64,000 nucleotides of DNA from contig NZ_AZDT01000055.1 in assembly GCF_001434785.1 (NCBI RefSeq), positions 23,397 to 87,396 on the forward strand, in the 5' to 3' direction. Under the pieces are notes generated by a model. That model ran no database searches. It was not told where the DNA came from and saw only the letters and a list, made by a program, of their open reading frames with translations. The position numbers were made by a program, and so were the translations under genes. The stretch's first letter is position 1. Every line of letters starts with the position of its first letter. This DNA is from Levilactobacillus namurensis DSM 19117 (GTDB lineage Bacteria; Bacillota; Bacilli; Lactobacillales; Lactobacillaceae). Shown here piece after piece: positions 25,824 to 34,516 of this stretch.

Positions 25824-25832
25824 TGCTATAAT
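25824..25832 (+). promoter_or_regulatory. extended -10 promoter of the amino-acid permease gene
   Basis: TGCTATAAT at 25824-25832, with no good -35. The leader that follows (25843-25892) contains a hairpin TTTCACTGGTC / GACCACTGAAA (one mismatch) close to the ribosome binding site, perhaps a control element. Confidence 0.5.
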
Positions 25833-25914
25833 GGTTGAATCAGCGATTTTCACTGGTCTTTTGCGTTTAACGGGACCACTGAAAGCGCATCTTTAGAGAG
25901 AAGAGGCTTTTACT

Positions 25915-27246
25915 TTGGCAAAGGCATTACGCCGTGAAATCGGCACATTCACCGCATTGGCAACGGTCATGGGCACCGTGATCGGAGGCGGTGTCTTCTT
26001 CAAGACCGCCAGCGTGGTGGCCGCGAACCACTCCGCCAACATGACCCTTCTGGCCTGGGTCCTGGGGGGCCTGCTGACCATCTGCGCCGGGTTGACCAGC
26101 GCAGAACTGGCCGCCGCGATTCCCCGAACCGGCGGTGCCATGCGGTACTTGGAGTACGCCTACGGAAAACCCGTGGGCTTCTTGATGGGCTGGGCACAGA
26201 TTCTGGTCTACTACCCCGCCAACATCGCCGCGCTCTCCATCATCTTCGGCGTTCAATTCGTGGCCTTGTTCCAACTCCCAGTAGCCTGGAAACTCCCCGT
26301 CGCCATTCTTTGTGGCCTAAGCATCACCGGGTTGAACTTCCTGGGCGCCAAGGTCGGGGGCCGGGTCCAATCGGTGGCCCTGGTCTTTAAATTGATTCCC
26401 ATCGCCGTCATCGTGATTCTAGGGCTGTTCGCCCCCGCCACGACCCATTTTGCCTGGTGGCCAATTGCGACCGGCCAGCACATCGGGTGGGGTCACGCCT
26501 TTAGTTCGAGTCTTCTGGCCACCATGTTCGCTTACGACGGGTGGATCAGCATCGGGAACATCGCCGGTGAGATGAAGCACCCCGAACGCGACCTTCCCCG
26601 GGCCATCGTCTTAGGCCTGGCCGGCATCACCATCATCTACACGTTGGTCAACCTGGTCTTCTTACGGACCCTCCCAATCAGCGCCATCGCGGGCAACCAA
26701 AACGCGGCGGCCGATGCGGCCATGCAGCTGTTCGGCCAACTAGGTGGCAAACTGGTCACCATCGGGATCCTGATCTCGGTCTACGGAGCCATCAACGGCT
26801 ACACCCTAACCGGGATGCGAGTGCCCTTCGCCATGGCGGAGGAGGACAGCCTACCGTTCTCCCGCTACTTCCGGCGCCTGTCACGACGAACCTACGTCCC
26901 CTTCTTTGCGGGGAGCGTCCAGTTCGGGATTGCGCTCATCATGATGATCCTGGGCAGCTTCGACCTCTTGACCGACATGCTGGTCTTCGTGATGTGGGTC
27001 TTCAACTGCCTGCTGTTCGTGGCGGTCTTCAAGTTACGGCACCGTGAGCCGGAACTGGTCCGGCCCTACCGCGTTCCCGGGTATCCCGTGGTTCCGCTAG
27101 TGGCTTTACTGGGCGGCCTGTTCATCCTGGTCACCACCCTAGTCACCGAACCCGGCCTAGCCACCACGGGTCTGGCCCTGACCCTCTTAGGCCTCCCCGT
27201 CTACTTCTGGCACCAAAACCACCGGCAACCAACACAGAAGTCCTAA
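25915..27246 (+). CDS. APC-superfamily amino acid permease (LAT/SteT-like)
   Basis: 443 residues, 12 membrane segments. N-terminal core MGTVIGGGVFF, the unwound-helix substrate motif of APC carriers, then AELAAAIPRTGGAMRYLEYAYG and, in helix 6, FAYDGWISIGNIAGEMKHPERDLPRAI. These resemble L-type (LAT) exchangers such as the serine/threonine exchanger SteT. The start is TTG (25915-25917) with AGAAGAGG about nine bases upstream; no ATG is suitable. Single-gene unit. Substrate uncertain. Confidence 0.88.
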   Translation: MAKALRREIGTFTALATVMGTVIGGGVFFKTASVVAANHSANMTLLAWVLGGLLTICAGLTSAELAAAIPRTGGAMRYLEYAYGKPVGFLMGWAQILVYYPANIAALSIIFGVQFVALFQLPVAWKLPVAILCGLSITGLNFLGAKVGGRVQSVALVFKLIPIAVIVILGLFAPATTHFAWWPIATGQHIGWGHAFSSSLLATMFAYDGWISIGNIAGEMKHPERDLPRAIVLGLAGITIIYTLVNLVFLRTLPISAIAGNQNAAADAAMQLFGQLGGKLVTIGILISVYGAINGYTLTGMRVPFAMAEEDSLPFSRYFRRLSRRTYVPFFAGSVQFGIALIMMILGSFDLLTDMLVFVMWVFNCLLFVAVFKLRHREPELVRPYRVPGYPVVPLVALLGGLFILVTTLVTEPGLATTGLALTLLGLPVYFWHQNHRQPTQKS

Positions 27247-27270
27247 ATGCCAAATGGTGGAAAGTCATCC

Positions 27271-27430
27271 GGTCCCACCAGCCGATTGGCAGGGCCGTGA
27301 CGCCAGTGGGCACGACTTTGAGCTTCGCTAAACCCGCGAATCTCAAAGCTCGGCCTTAGCCTAAGGCCAGAAAACCGCTGGCCTAACGCTAATTTCACCG
27401 GCTGGGCCCTATCGGCTGGCGGGACCTCAC
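27271..27430 (-). repeat. structured intergenic element, copy C (most diverged)
   Basis: Minus orientation. The outer stem pairs 27271-27296 with 27404-27426 (GGTCCC-CCAGCCGAT / ATCGGCTGG-GGGACC). The inner hairpins have sequence very different from other copies yet still pair: TTAGCGTTAGGCCAG with CTGGCCTTAGGCTAA, and CTTTGAG with CTCAAAG. Confidence 0.75.
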
Positions 27431-27481
27431 GTGGAGGCGTGACAATGCCTAACGCAGTAGACCATTCTAGCGCTAACGTGA

Positions 27482-27634
27482 GCCGTGAGGGTGGTCAGCT
27501 AGGGCTCAGCAGTGAAATTTGACTTGGACGACGTTTCTCAGTCGGCCTAGTCAAAGGCCCAGCTTCGAGACCGCTCTTTGGCTCGAAGTGGTGCCCACTG
27601 CGTTCCAGCCCTAGCTGGCCGCCCGGTAAGGCGG
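27482..27634 (+). repeat. structured intergenic element, copy D
   Basis: Plus orientation, 52 bp after copy C and inverted to it. Outer stem 27489-27506 / 27607-27624 (two G-U pairs). Inner hairpins TTTGACTTGGACGAC / GTCGGCCTAGTCAAA and CTTCGAG / CTCGAAG. The loop GTTTCTCA is the same as in copy B. Confidence 0.85.
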
Positions 27635-27665
27635 ATGACCATCACAACCTAACATAAGCAGCACA

Positions 27666-27701
27666 AAAAAGTTGTCCTCAAATGCTGAGGACAACTTTTT
27701 A
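27666..27701. terminator. bidirectional terminator
   Basis: AAAAGTTGTCCTCA pairs with TGAGGACAACTTTT, with T-runs on both sides. After it, 27703-27844 holds no gene; CCCGGTAAGGCG at about 27799-27810 looks like another right-end scrap of the structured element. Confidence 0.9.
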
Positions 27702-27844
27702 TGTGCGGCTAGATTTAGACTTAAAGCTCACAAAGATTGGAAACTAGTGGTTACTATCACATCACACCATACCAGGACCTAGTGGTGAAGAATCCACACC
27801 CGGTAAGGCGCTGACCAGCCCACCGTTGCGGTTTAAACCAAAGG

Positions 27845-28162
27845 CTAATCGGTGTAAATTTGCTTAGCTAAGCCGAAAGCGGACCATGCCTTAGGCCAGC
27901 CGGTGTAGAAGGCCAGGTGGGTGATCAGTTCAACCATCTCATCTTTGGTGACCCCGTGTTGCTTGGCAATCTTCATGTGTGCTTCCAGTTGGGGCACCCC
28001 TTGGGTCATCAGACTGGCGACCGTGATTAAGCTCCGGTCGTGGGCGGACATTTTGTCCTCGCGGGACCAGACTTCCCCGAATAAGACGTCGTCGTTCAAT
28101 TCCGCGAACTTGGGCGCAAAGTCACCTAAGTTATCGCGACCAGCGGTTTGTTTTTCAGCCAT
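27845..28162 (-). CDS. carboxymuconolactone decarboxylase-like protein
   Basis: 105 residues, the all-helical AhpD/CMD fold. FGEVWSREDKMSAHDRSLITVASLMTQG followed by LEAHMKIAKQHGVTKDEMVELITHLAFYTGWPKA, the standard family block with the active-site Glu/His (LEAHM). The CxxC pair of peroxidase-type AhpD proteins is absent, so it is of the decarboxylase-like group. It is the last gene of a four-gene operon, two bases after the cupin stop, with AGGAGG inside the cupin end. Confidence 0.9.
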   Translation of the reverse strand: MAEKQTAGRDNLGDFAPKFAELNDDVLFGEVWSREDKMSAHDRSLITVASLMTQGVPQLEAHMKIAKQHGVTKDEMVELITHLAFYTGWPKAWSAFGLAKQIYTD

Positions 28163-28164
28163 AA

Positions 28165-28581
28165 TTACTTATCCTCCTCTACTGCAGCGTACTGTTCATC
28201 CGACACCGGTTCCAACCACTCCGGCGTACCGGCCGTGATGGCGATGTGGGAGAACCAGCTGTCCTTGGTCGCCCCGTGCCAGTGCTTGACGCCATCGTGG
28301 GTCACCACGACATCGCCCGCAACTAAGTGCCGGGCGGGCTTACCGGCTTCTTGGTACCAGCCTTCGCCACCGGTGACCAGTAAAATCTGGAAACCGTCGT
28401 GGTGGATGTGCCAATTGTTCCGGCAACCGGGTTCAAACGTCACGTTCCCCACGCCAACGTTGACGGCGGGATCACGAACTAGATCTTGTAAATAGCTTTG
28501 ACCCGTAAAGAACTTCGCGTACGCGTCATTCTTGGGACCCATGGGAAAGGTGTTTTGTTGCATATCTTTTTCAGTAGCCAT
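28165..28581 (-). CDS. cupin-domain protein
   Basis: 138 residues, one cupin barrel. The first metal-binding block is NVTFEPGCRNNWHIHHDGFQILLVTGGEGWYQ, in which HIHH carries the ligands. The second is PARHLVAGDVVVTHDGVKHWHGAT (final His ligand). Similar genes often accompany CMD and SDR genes in lactobacilli, suggesting that they act on the same small carbonyl or enol compound. AAAGGAG lies nine bases before the ATG. Confidence 0.9.
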   Translation of the reverse strand: MATEKDMQQNTFPMGPKNDAYAKFFTGQSYLQDLVRDPAVNVGVGNVTFEPGCRNNWHIHHDGFQILLVTGGEGWYQEAGKPARHLVAGDVVVTHDGVKHWHGATKDSWFSHIAITAGTPEWLEPVSDEQYAAVEEDK

Positions 28582-28601
28582 TTTAAAACGCTCCTTTTAA
28601 A

Positions 28602-29345
28602 TTAAGCTTGCTTGGTTGGGTAGATCGTAAATTCATTGACGTTCACGTCTTCGGGCTGATCAACCGCAAAGTTGACCACCCGGGCAACAGCGTCCGGGGT
28701 GATTCCCACGGCGTCGTAGAACTTCTGCATCCCAGTAGCCGTCGATTGGTCGGTGATGGTGTGCAAGAGTTCGGTGTTAATCGCGGCCGGGTACAGGGAA
28801 GCCGTGCGGATGTTAGTCCCCTCTTGGGCACTTTCCATCCGGATGACTTCCATCAGGTTACGGACGGCAAACTTCGTGGCCCCGTAAACCCCGGAACCCG
28901 CAAAACTCTTGATGCCCGCCACGGAAGACGTGGTGATGATCTGGCCGTGCTTTTGACTGGTAAAGGTTGGCATGACGGCCGCAACGCCGTTCAACACCCC
29001 TTTTAAGTTGATGTCAATCATCGCGTTCCATTCGTCCACGTGCAACGCACTAATCGGCGAGTTGGGCATGATGCCGGCGTTGTTAAAGATGACGTCTAAG
29101 CCACCGAAGTCGTGTTGGGCTTGATCGACCAAAGCTTGGACCTGGTCAGGCTTAGTGACGTCCGTGACCCGGTAACTGGCCTGACCACCTGCGTCTTGAA
29201 TGTCTTGGACGATGGCCTGCAGCCGGTTTTCCCGCCGGGCGCCCAGCACCACCTTGGCACCATTTTTAGCCAATAACTTGGCACTGGCTTCCCCGATTCC
29301 GGAGGAGGCACCGGTAATAACGATTACTTTATCTTGAACTGTCAT
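28602..29345 (-). CDS. short-chain dehydrogenase/reductase
   Basis: Classical SDR of 247 residues. NAD(P) loop VITGASSGIGEASAK, NNAG motif (VIFNNAGIMP), catalytic Ser in TTSSVAGIKSFAGSGVY, and Y-x3-K as YGATK. R in GARRENR after the second strand suggests NADP preference. Its ATG overlaps the TGA of the upstream flavodoxin-like gene (TGATG), and AAAGGAG lies nine bases upstream, so translation is coupled. Substrate unknown. Confidence 0.93.
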   Translation of the reverse strand: MTVQDKVIVITGASSGIGEASAKLLAKNGAKVVLGARRENRLQAIVQDIQDAGGQASYRVTDVTKPDQVQALVDQAQHDFGGLDVIFNNAGIMPNSPISALHVDEWNAMIDINLKGVLNGVAAVMPTFTSQKHGQIITTSSVAGIKSFAGSGVYGATKFAVRNLMEVIRMESAQEGTNIRTASLYPAAINTELLHTITDQSTATGMQKFYDAVGITPDAVARVVNFAVDQPEDVNVNEFTIYPTKQA

Positions 29346-29878
29346 CAGTCAATCTCCTTTTTTATTAATGAACTAGTTGAATACTGTTGTAACCAATGAT
29401 CCACCGCACACGCCGCGCGGTCGACCCGGGACCCGCGAATCGGTAATCCCGGATAGATCTGCGCGGTGGGCACTCTCTGGTGGAGCGTGGTCAGGCTCTG
29501 CCCGAAGCCACTACCTTCGTGCGTTGCAAACGGCAACACGACCTTGGGGTGTGCCTGGTGTAGCAGACTAACCACGGGTCGGGGCAGATCTCCGAACCAG
29601 ACGGGATACCCTAAAAACCAGACCGGATCGGCTAAAAGTGCCGGGGCGAGTGGCTCCAGGGCTGGTAGCGCCTGGTCAGCTTGTTCCTGACGCGCCCGGG
29701 TCAAAAGTGCCGCATAGGTCCGCGGATACGGGACCTGGGGGACAATGGCCTGGGGCTTAAGGTGGAGACGCTGACCAATCAGGGTGGCGACCCGTTGGGT
29801 GTTGCCCACCATTACCGGTACGGGACGTCCCCGTAATAGGGTTTCTCCGGGGGATGAGAACACCAAGATAACGGCCAT
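29345..29878 (-). CDS. flavodoxin-like FMN protein
   Basis: 177 residues. Flavodoxin fold with MAVILVFSSPGETLLRGRP, a long phosphate-loop insert followed by VMVGNTQRVATLIGQRL, then FLGYPVWFGDLPRPVVSLL, typical of flavodoxin family 4 proteins that pair with SDR or quinone reductases. The start is ATG 29878 because AAAGGA lies about ten bases upstream; GTG 29887 is too close to it. First gene of the four-gene operon, downstream of the LysR gene. Confidence 0.8.
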   Translation of the reverse strand: MAVILVFSSPGETLLRGRPVPVMVGNTQRVATLIGQRLHLKPQAIVPQVPYPRTYAALLTRARQEQADQALPALEPLAPALLADPVWFLGYPVWFGDLPRPVVSLLHQAHPKVVLPFATHEGSGFGQSLTTLHQRVPTAQIYPGLPIRGSRVDRAACAVDHWLQQYSTSSLIKKEID

Positions 29879-29997
29879 CCGTCTCACATCCTTTCTTACG
29901 TTGCCTAAACAACAAAACCTAGTTTACAACCCCAACTGGTATAGGTCTAATGCTTCTTATTATTTATGATATGCCTGACAAGCATTCCATAGCGTTT

Positions 29998-30030
29998 ATA
30001 AAAGGCCACCCGCTTGTGGGTGACCTTTTA
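29998..30030 (-). terminator. LysR gene terminator
   Basis: Minus-strand AAAAGGTCACCC pairs with GGGTGGCCTTTT. It starts at the stop codon of the LysR gene and separates it from the flavodoxin-SDR-cupin-CMD operon. The gap 29879-29997 includes the operon's control region. Confidence 0.85.
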
Positions 30031-30921
30031 CGCCTTGGCTGAACCAAAGGCTTGTTGGAAGTAGTGAATAAATTCATGAACGACCGGGGTTAAGAGCCGG
30101 TCGCGCCGCCAGACCAGCACACAGTTGGTCTGCATGGTGGGGGCTAACGGAATAAAGCGCGTATCCGCCGGTTGCCGGTTCGACAAGGCTCCGGCGATCA
30201 TCAAGGCCGCTGCGACCTGATGAGTCACTAAGGGCAACACGTTAAAACTCAGGTTGTAAGTGCCAATGATGTTTAATTGGTCGCGCGTGAGCCCCGACCA
30301 ATCCAAGATGAGTTGCTGGACCTCGGGCCGGTTCGACAGCATCAAGGGCATCCCCGCCAAATCGGCCGGATGTACGCTGGATTGCTGGGCCACGAAGGCA
30401 TCCTTGGAGACCAATAAGCCCCACTGCTCGGTCCGCGGTAACGTCAACGTCGCGTATTTGTCAGTATTGACCGGTTCCAATAGAATCGCCAGGTCTAATA
30501 ACCCCTTGTCCAGCTGGTCGGTGATAATGTCGCTGGCACTGCTGAAGATGTGGAACGTAACCTGGGGATAGTCGCTCACGAAGTCCTCGAGCATCATGGC
30601 TAAGGTGTCCGAATTATCGGCCTCGACGCACCCGATGGCCAGGTGCCCGCTGAATAACTGCTGGCGCCGATCCACGAATTCCTGGGTGGTCTGCTGGGTC
30701 AACCGGAGGATCTCCCCCGCCCGACTCTTCAGGAACAACCCGGCATCGGTCAGGACTAGCCCCTTACTTTGGCGTTCAAAGAGGGGCGTCCCCAGCTCCT
30801 GTTCGAGTTCGCGGAGTTGGCGACTCAGGGTCGGCTGCGTCACGTGCAGGCACTCGGCGGCCCGGGAAATGTTCTCTTCTTCAGCAATCGTCCAAAAGTA
30901 GCGTAAAAGCCGCAACTCCAC
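30028..30921 (-). CDS. LysR family transcriptional regulator
   Basis: 297 residues. N-terminal winged HTH: MELRLLRYFWTIAEEENISR, AAECLHVTQPTLSRQLRELEQELGTPLFER. C-terminal effector domain of the CynR/CatM kind (LAIGCVEADNSDTLAMML). It lies directly upstream of the oxidoreductase operon on the same strand, its likely target. The glutamate-cysteine ligase gene is 27 bp upstream on the same strand. Confidence 0.92.
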   Translation of the reverse strand: MELRLLRYFWTIAEEENISRAAECLHVTQPTLSRQLRELEQELGTPLFERQSKGLVLTDAGLFLKSRAGEILRLTQQTTQEFVDRRQQLFSGHLAIGCVEADNSDTLAMMLEDFVSDYPQVTFHIFSSASDIITDQLDKGLLDLAILLEPVNTDKYATLTLPRTEQWGLLVSKDAFVAQQSSVHPADLAGMPLMLSNRPEVQQLILDWSGLTRDQLNIIGTYNLSFNVLPLVTHQVAAALMIAGALSNRQPADTRFIPLAPTMQTNCVLVWRRDRLLTPVVHEFIHYFQQAFGSAKA

Positions 30922-30948
30922 GAAACCGTCTCCTTTACTATCTGAGTT

Positions 30949-32385
30949 CTAGTGGTTGCCCGCTTCCGGTAGATCCGGGAACAGCTGACGCAACCGCGCT
31001 CGGGGATCACGCATCAGGGTGTCCTGTTCCTGCAAGACTTGGGTGACCCCCTGGTACGTGAAGAGCAAGAGGTCGGCGCCAAACTCATCCTTGACCTGGT
31101 AGAATTGCACGCCGGCCTGCATGGCCGTTAAGATGAAACGTTGGCACCGTTCGGAGAGCGTCTGGTAGACCGGCAAAAGCGCGGTCGACGATAGCCGTTG
31201 GTAGCGCCACGCGTTGGCGACCCGTAAGCCGTAATCCATCAGGCTGCCGTGCACCATATGCGTCAACAGCTTGGCTGCGGGCGTCAACTCGGGGTGCATC
31301 AAGACCTCTTCTAAGTCGTCGAGGGCCCGCCGTTGTTCGGTGTGGGCGTGCAGTTGGTCCAGCATGGTTCGCATGGCCTTAAAGATGGCCTGTCCTTGGG
31401 CTTGGAACTGCGTAGCCGCGTTGGGATTCTCCAGCGCCACCGCAGTATTCTTGTCCCGGGCGGCGGCTAAGTCGCTGGCCAGGTTGGTGGTCGGCGAGGC
31501 CTGGGTCAGCAGGTAGATCAAGAAGGTCTTCAGGAAGTACATGGCGTGGCGACTCACGCCATTGGTGGTAAAGGGCGTGTTGTCAAAGCCCCGGAATTCC
31601 AGGTACCCGATACCCCCGGTCAAGAAGTCCTGGGGCTTGACCTGGCCCCGTAACCGCACGGGACCGTTGATGACCGTCTTGCCGGCATCCATGATTCGTT
31701 GGAGGTTCCCTAGGTGCGCCGCCAGCGAGGTGTAGGTCACGGGCGTTCCGCTAGGTAAGGCACCGCTCTGCCGCACACTGCGCACCGGATGACTCAGGTC
31801 TGCCGGGACCGTCTCGAAGAAGCCGTCTTCCACGATGGGACTGGCCCCGAAGAGGTACGTCAGGAGCCACTGGTACCGGACGAAGTTCTGCGCTAAGCGG
31901 AAGTAGAGTTCATTTTTAAACGCCACCACGGAGTCGAAGTCGGCCGTGTAATGGCTGTACAGGCGATGAACCACCGGATCCGGCAAGCTGTAGTGAAACT
32001 GAACGCCGGTCAACCAGTCGGCTTGCCAGGTCGAGCCTAGTTGCGTCAACTCCGAAGGGGCCAAGACCGGTGGCAGGCTGAGCGGCCAGATGCGGTCCTC
32101 GCCCTCCAAAGAACGGTAGACCACCGTTTGTAACGTGTCCAAGCGGTCTAGCGTTCCACCAATGTTGGGGTTCGGCTCCGTGATCAGTTCCACTTGACTG
32201 GGCAATTTTCCCGTTCGCAGATACGGATGGGTCGGGCGATTCCGCCAAGGCAGCGGTTGAGGACGCTGACTCAAGTGACCCTGCTGGTCGACCCGATGTT
32301 CCGTCAATTCGATCCCCACTAAACTATGGTAAAGCTGTTCTGATAAATTTTCTTCTCGAATAACCGCTAATAAGTTTTCTAACAT
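30949..32385 (-). CDS. glutamate-cysteine ligase family protein
   Basis: Forms gamma-glutamylcysteine, the first step to glutathione. 478 residues. Family signatures are GIELTEHRVDQQGHLSQ, QVELITEPNPN (in place of the usual SQ-ELIT), IWPLSLPP and FKNELYFRLAQNFVRYQW. The length fits stand-alone GshA; there is no C-terminal ATP-grasp domain as in GshF fusions, and no glutathione synthetase is visible nearby. The start is the ATG at 32383-32385 behind AGGGGA; a TTG eight codons upstream is less likely. Confidence 0.85.
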   Translation of the reverse strand: MLENLLAVIREENLSEQLYHSLVGIELTEHRVDQQGHLSQRPQPLPWRNRPTHPYLRTGKLPSQVELITEPNPNIGGTLDRLDTLQTVVYRSLEGEDRIWPLSLPPVLAPSELTQLGSTWQADWLTGVQFHYSLPDPVVHRLYSHYTADFDSVVAFKNELYFRLAQNFVRYQWLLTYLFGASPIVEDGFFETVPADLSHPVRSVRQSGALPSGTPVTYTSLAAHLGNLQRIMDAGKTVINGPVRLRGQVKPQDFLTGGIGYLEFRGFDNTPFTTNGVSRHAMYFLKTFLIYLLTQASPTTNLASDLAAARDKNTAVALENPNAATQFQAQGQAIFKAMRTMLDQLHAHTEQRRALDDLEEVLMHPELTPAAKLLTHMVHGSLMDYGLRVANAWRYQRLSSTALLPVYQTLSERCQRFILTAMQAGVQFYQVKDEFGADLLLFTYQGVTQVLQEQDTLMRDPRARLRQLFPDLPEAGNH

Positions 32386-32580
32386 CGCGGTAACATCCCC
32401 TGACTGCAAGAACCATTCTACCTAAATTCTAGCGACTAACGACCGCCCTGTCACGAATTCAGCCCATGATTCCCCACGTACACAATATTTTTACTGATGA
32501 CGTTATTATAGCATGCTTCCCCACCGGAACTGTCCCCCATGTTCGAAAACCTGCCATCAATTAAGCCGCCCGTAATCGTC

Positions 32581-32630
32581 AAAAAAACGCCCCCACTCGT
32601 GCGGCTGAACGCGCACTCGAGTTGGGAGCG
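32581..32630 (-). terminator. terminator of the aldo-keto reductase operon
   Basis: Minus-strand CGCTCCCAACTCGAGTGCG pairs with CGCACGAGTGGGGGCG (few mismatches), followed by seven T. The remainder of 32410-32580 has no gene I can support. Confidence 0.9.
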
Positions 32631-32646
32631 TAAGATAACTGTTAAC

Positions 32647-33513
32647 TTAATCGTTGGCGTGGACGTCAAAGGCCGACAGCAGCATGTCTTGAACGCCAGG
32701 GGCGTCGGGATCGTGTTGGCCGTGGCCCTGGTCTAAGGCCCGCATCTGGGCTAATTCGGCATCCGTTAACTGGAAGTCAAAGATGTCCAGGTTGCTCTTG
32801 ATCCGTGCGGCGTGAACGGACTTCGGGAAGACGATGATGCCTTCTTGGTTCTCAAACCGCAAGATCACCTGACCGGCATCCTTGCCGTACTTCTGGGCAA
32901 GTTGTTGAATCACCGGTTCATTGAACAGGTCGCGGTTACCCTGACCCAGCGGTGCCCAGGCTTCAAGCTTCACGTCGTCAGCCGCTAAAATCTGCCGCAA
33001 ATCGCGTTGCTGGAAGTACGGGTTGAACTCGACTTGGTTGACCGATGGCTTGACCGTAAATTGTGGGACGAACTGGTTCCAGATCTTAGGTGTCATGTTG
33101 GAGACCCCGATGGACTTAAGCTTCCCTGCCTGCTGGGCTTCTTCCATGGCCCGCCAAGCACCCGGCACGTCGCCGTAAGGCTGGTGGATCAAGTAGAGGT
33201 CCAAATAATCCAGCCCCAGCTTCTTTAAGGACAGGTCGATGGCCTTCTTGGCGGGTTCGTACCCGAAGTCTTGGAGCCACAGCTTACTGGTGACCCAGAT
33301 GTCTTCGCGAGGAATGCCGCTCTCGCGAATCGCTTGACCGACTTCGGCTTCGTTGAAGTACGCCACGGCCGTATCGATGTGGCGGTACCCCGCTGCTAAG
33401 GCTTCCTTGACGGCCTTGACCGTACTGCCATCAGCGGGAATCTGGAAGGTCCCGAACCCGATAGCGGGAATCTGGGTACCATCATTTAATTGAATCTTAG
33501 GGGTGGTCATCAT
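32647..33513 (-). CDS. aldo/keto reductase
   Basis: NADPH-dependent (beta/alpha)8 reductase of 288 residues. GYRHIDTAVAYFNEAEVGQAI with catalytic Asp and Tyr, the Lys in VTSKLWLQDF, the His in LDLYLIHQPYGD, and the NADPH signature IIVFPKSVHAARIKSNL. It resembles 2,5-diketo-D-gluconate reductase-like (AKR5) proteins. Its ATG overlaps the TGA of the paralogue upstream (ATGATGA) with AAGGAGG six bases before, so the pair is translationally coupled. Confidence 0.93.
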   Translation of the reverse strand: MMTTPKIQLNDGTQIPAIGFGTFQIPADGSTVKAVKEALAAGYRHIDTAVAYFNEAEVGQAIRESGIPREDIWVTSKLWLQDFGYEPAKKAIDLSLKKLGLDYLDLYLIHQPYGDVPGAWRAMEEAQQAGKLKSIGVSNMTPKIWNQFVPQFTVKPSVNQVEFNPYFQQRDLRQILAADDVKLEAWAPLGQGNRDLFNEPVIQQLAQKYGKDAGQVILRFENQEGIIVFPKSVHAARIKSNLDIFDFQLTDAELAQMRALDQGHGQHDPDAPGVQDMLLSAFDVHAND

Positions 33514-34400
33514 TTATTTCCTCCTTTAGTTTCATCGTGTAACTGCGCCAGGCTGGACCCGAAGATCTGCTCGATGGTGACCGGGTCGCGGTGGTCGAAG
33601 AATTGGCTTTCGTGGCGGTCCAGCGTCGCGATGGTGGTCATCTCATCCGGGGTTAACTCAAAGTCGAAGACGTCAAGGTTTTGGGCCATCCGGTCGGCGT
33701 GAACCGACTTAGGGATCACGGTAATGCCCCGTTGGAGTAACCAGCGCAAGATGACTTGGCCGGTCGTTTTGCCGTGAGCCGCCGCAATCTGCTGCAGGGT
33801 CGGGTTAGTGAAGATGTCGTGCTGCCCTTCGGCGAACGGTGCCCAGGCTTCGACCCGGACATTCTCGCCTTGATTGAAGCGTACTTCGTCGGCTTGCTGG
33901 TACCAGGGGTTCACTTCGATCTGGTTGAGCACTGGTGGAACCGTCATGGTCAGTTCTAGGTTTTTCAGCTGGTCGGCGTAGAAGTTCGAGACCCCGATGG
34001 CCCGAATCTTCCCGGCGTGGTAGGCCTCTTCAAGCGCCCGCCAAGCCCCCATCACGTCACCATAGGGTTGGTGTAAGAGGTAGAGATCCAGGTAATCTAA
34101 GCCTAAACGCTTAAGCGACGCATCGATACCGCGTTTTGCTCGTTCGTAGGTGAAATCAGAGACCCAGAGCTTCGACGTGACGAAGAAATCTTCCCGGGGA
34201 ACGCCACTCTTTTGAATCGCGCGCCCCACGGCCTCTTCGTTCTGGTAGGCCGTCGCCGTGTCAATCAGCCGGTACCCGGCTTGGATCGCGGCCGTGACCG
34301 CCGTTTCACATTCGGCGAGGTCTGGGACTTGGAACACCCCGAAGCCTAACTGGGGCATCGGGACCCCGTTGCTTAAGGTGGTTGTGGGAATTTTTGCCAT
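33510..34400 (-). CDS. aldo/keto reductase (paralogue)
   Basis: 296 residues, same fold and motifs as the downstream gene: AGYRLIDTATAYQNEEAVGRAI, VTSKLWVSDF, LDLYLLHQPYGD, ITVIPKSVHADRMAQNL. About half the residues are shared, so this is an old tandem duplication. AAAGGATGA lies before the ATG. It is divergent from the LysR gene at 34517, which probably controls the pair. Confidence 0.93.
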   Translation of the reverse strand: MAKIPTTTLSNGVPMPQLGFGVFQVPDLAECETAVTAAIQAGYRLIDTATAYQNEEAVGRAIQKSGVPREDFFVTSKLWVSDFTYERAKRGIDASLKRLGLDYLDLYLLHQPYGDVMGAWRALEEAYHAGKIRAIGVSNFYADQLKNLELTMTVPPVLNQIEVNPWYQQADEVRFNQGENVRVEAWAPFAEGQHDIFTNPTLQQIAAAHGKTTGQVILRWLLQRGITVIPKSVHADRMAQNLDVFDFELTPDEMTTIATLDRHESQFFDHRDPVTIEQIFGSSLAQLHDETKGGNK

Positions 34401-34456
34401 CGAATCATCCTTTCTGTATCACTTGATTGACTCCATCCTACTGCCAAACCAATGAC

Positions 34457-34487
34457 TTGAAAATTACCCGTTGGCTATACTAGTATA
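34457..34487 (+). promoter_or_regulatory. divergent promoter region with palindromic operator
   Basis: TTGAAA (34457-34462), 18 bases, TAGTAT (34481-34486) for the LysR gene. TATACTAGTATA (34476-34487) is a perfect palindrome, and a related GTATACT lies at 34497-34503. These are likely LysR binding sites. Confidence 0.5.
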
Positions 34488-34516
34488 CAGATAACGTATA
34501 CTAAGGAGCTGATGTC

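Noticed and set aside
25927-26274. Several long open frames opposite the amino-acid permease and pcrA, ligA, gatB genes
   Set aside because: High-G+C codon bias leaves long antisense frames; they lack start signals and have shadow-type composition.
32451-32669. 72-codon open frame between the glutamate-cysteine ligase and aldo-keto reductase genes
   Set aside because: It covers the terminator hairpin and has no ribosome binding site or recognisable sequence.
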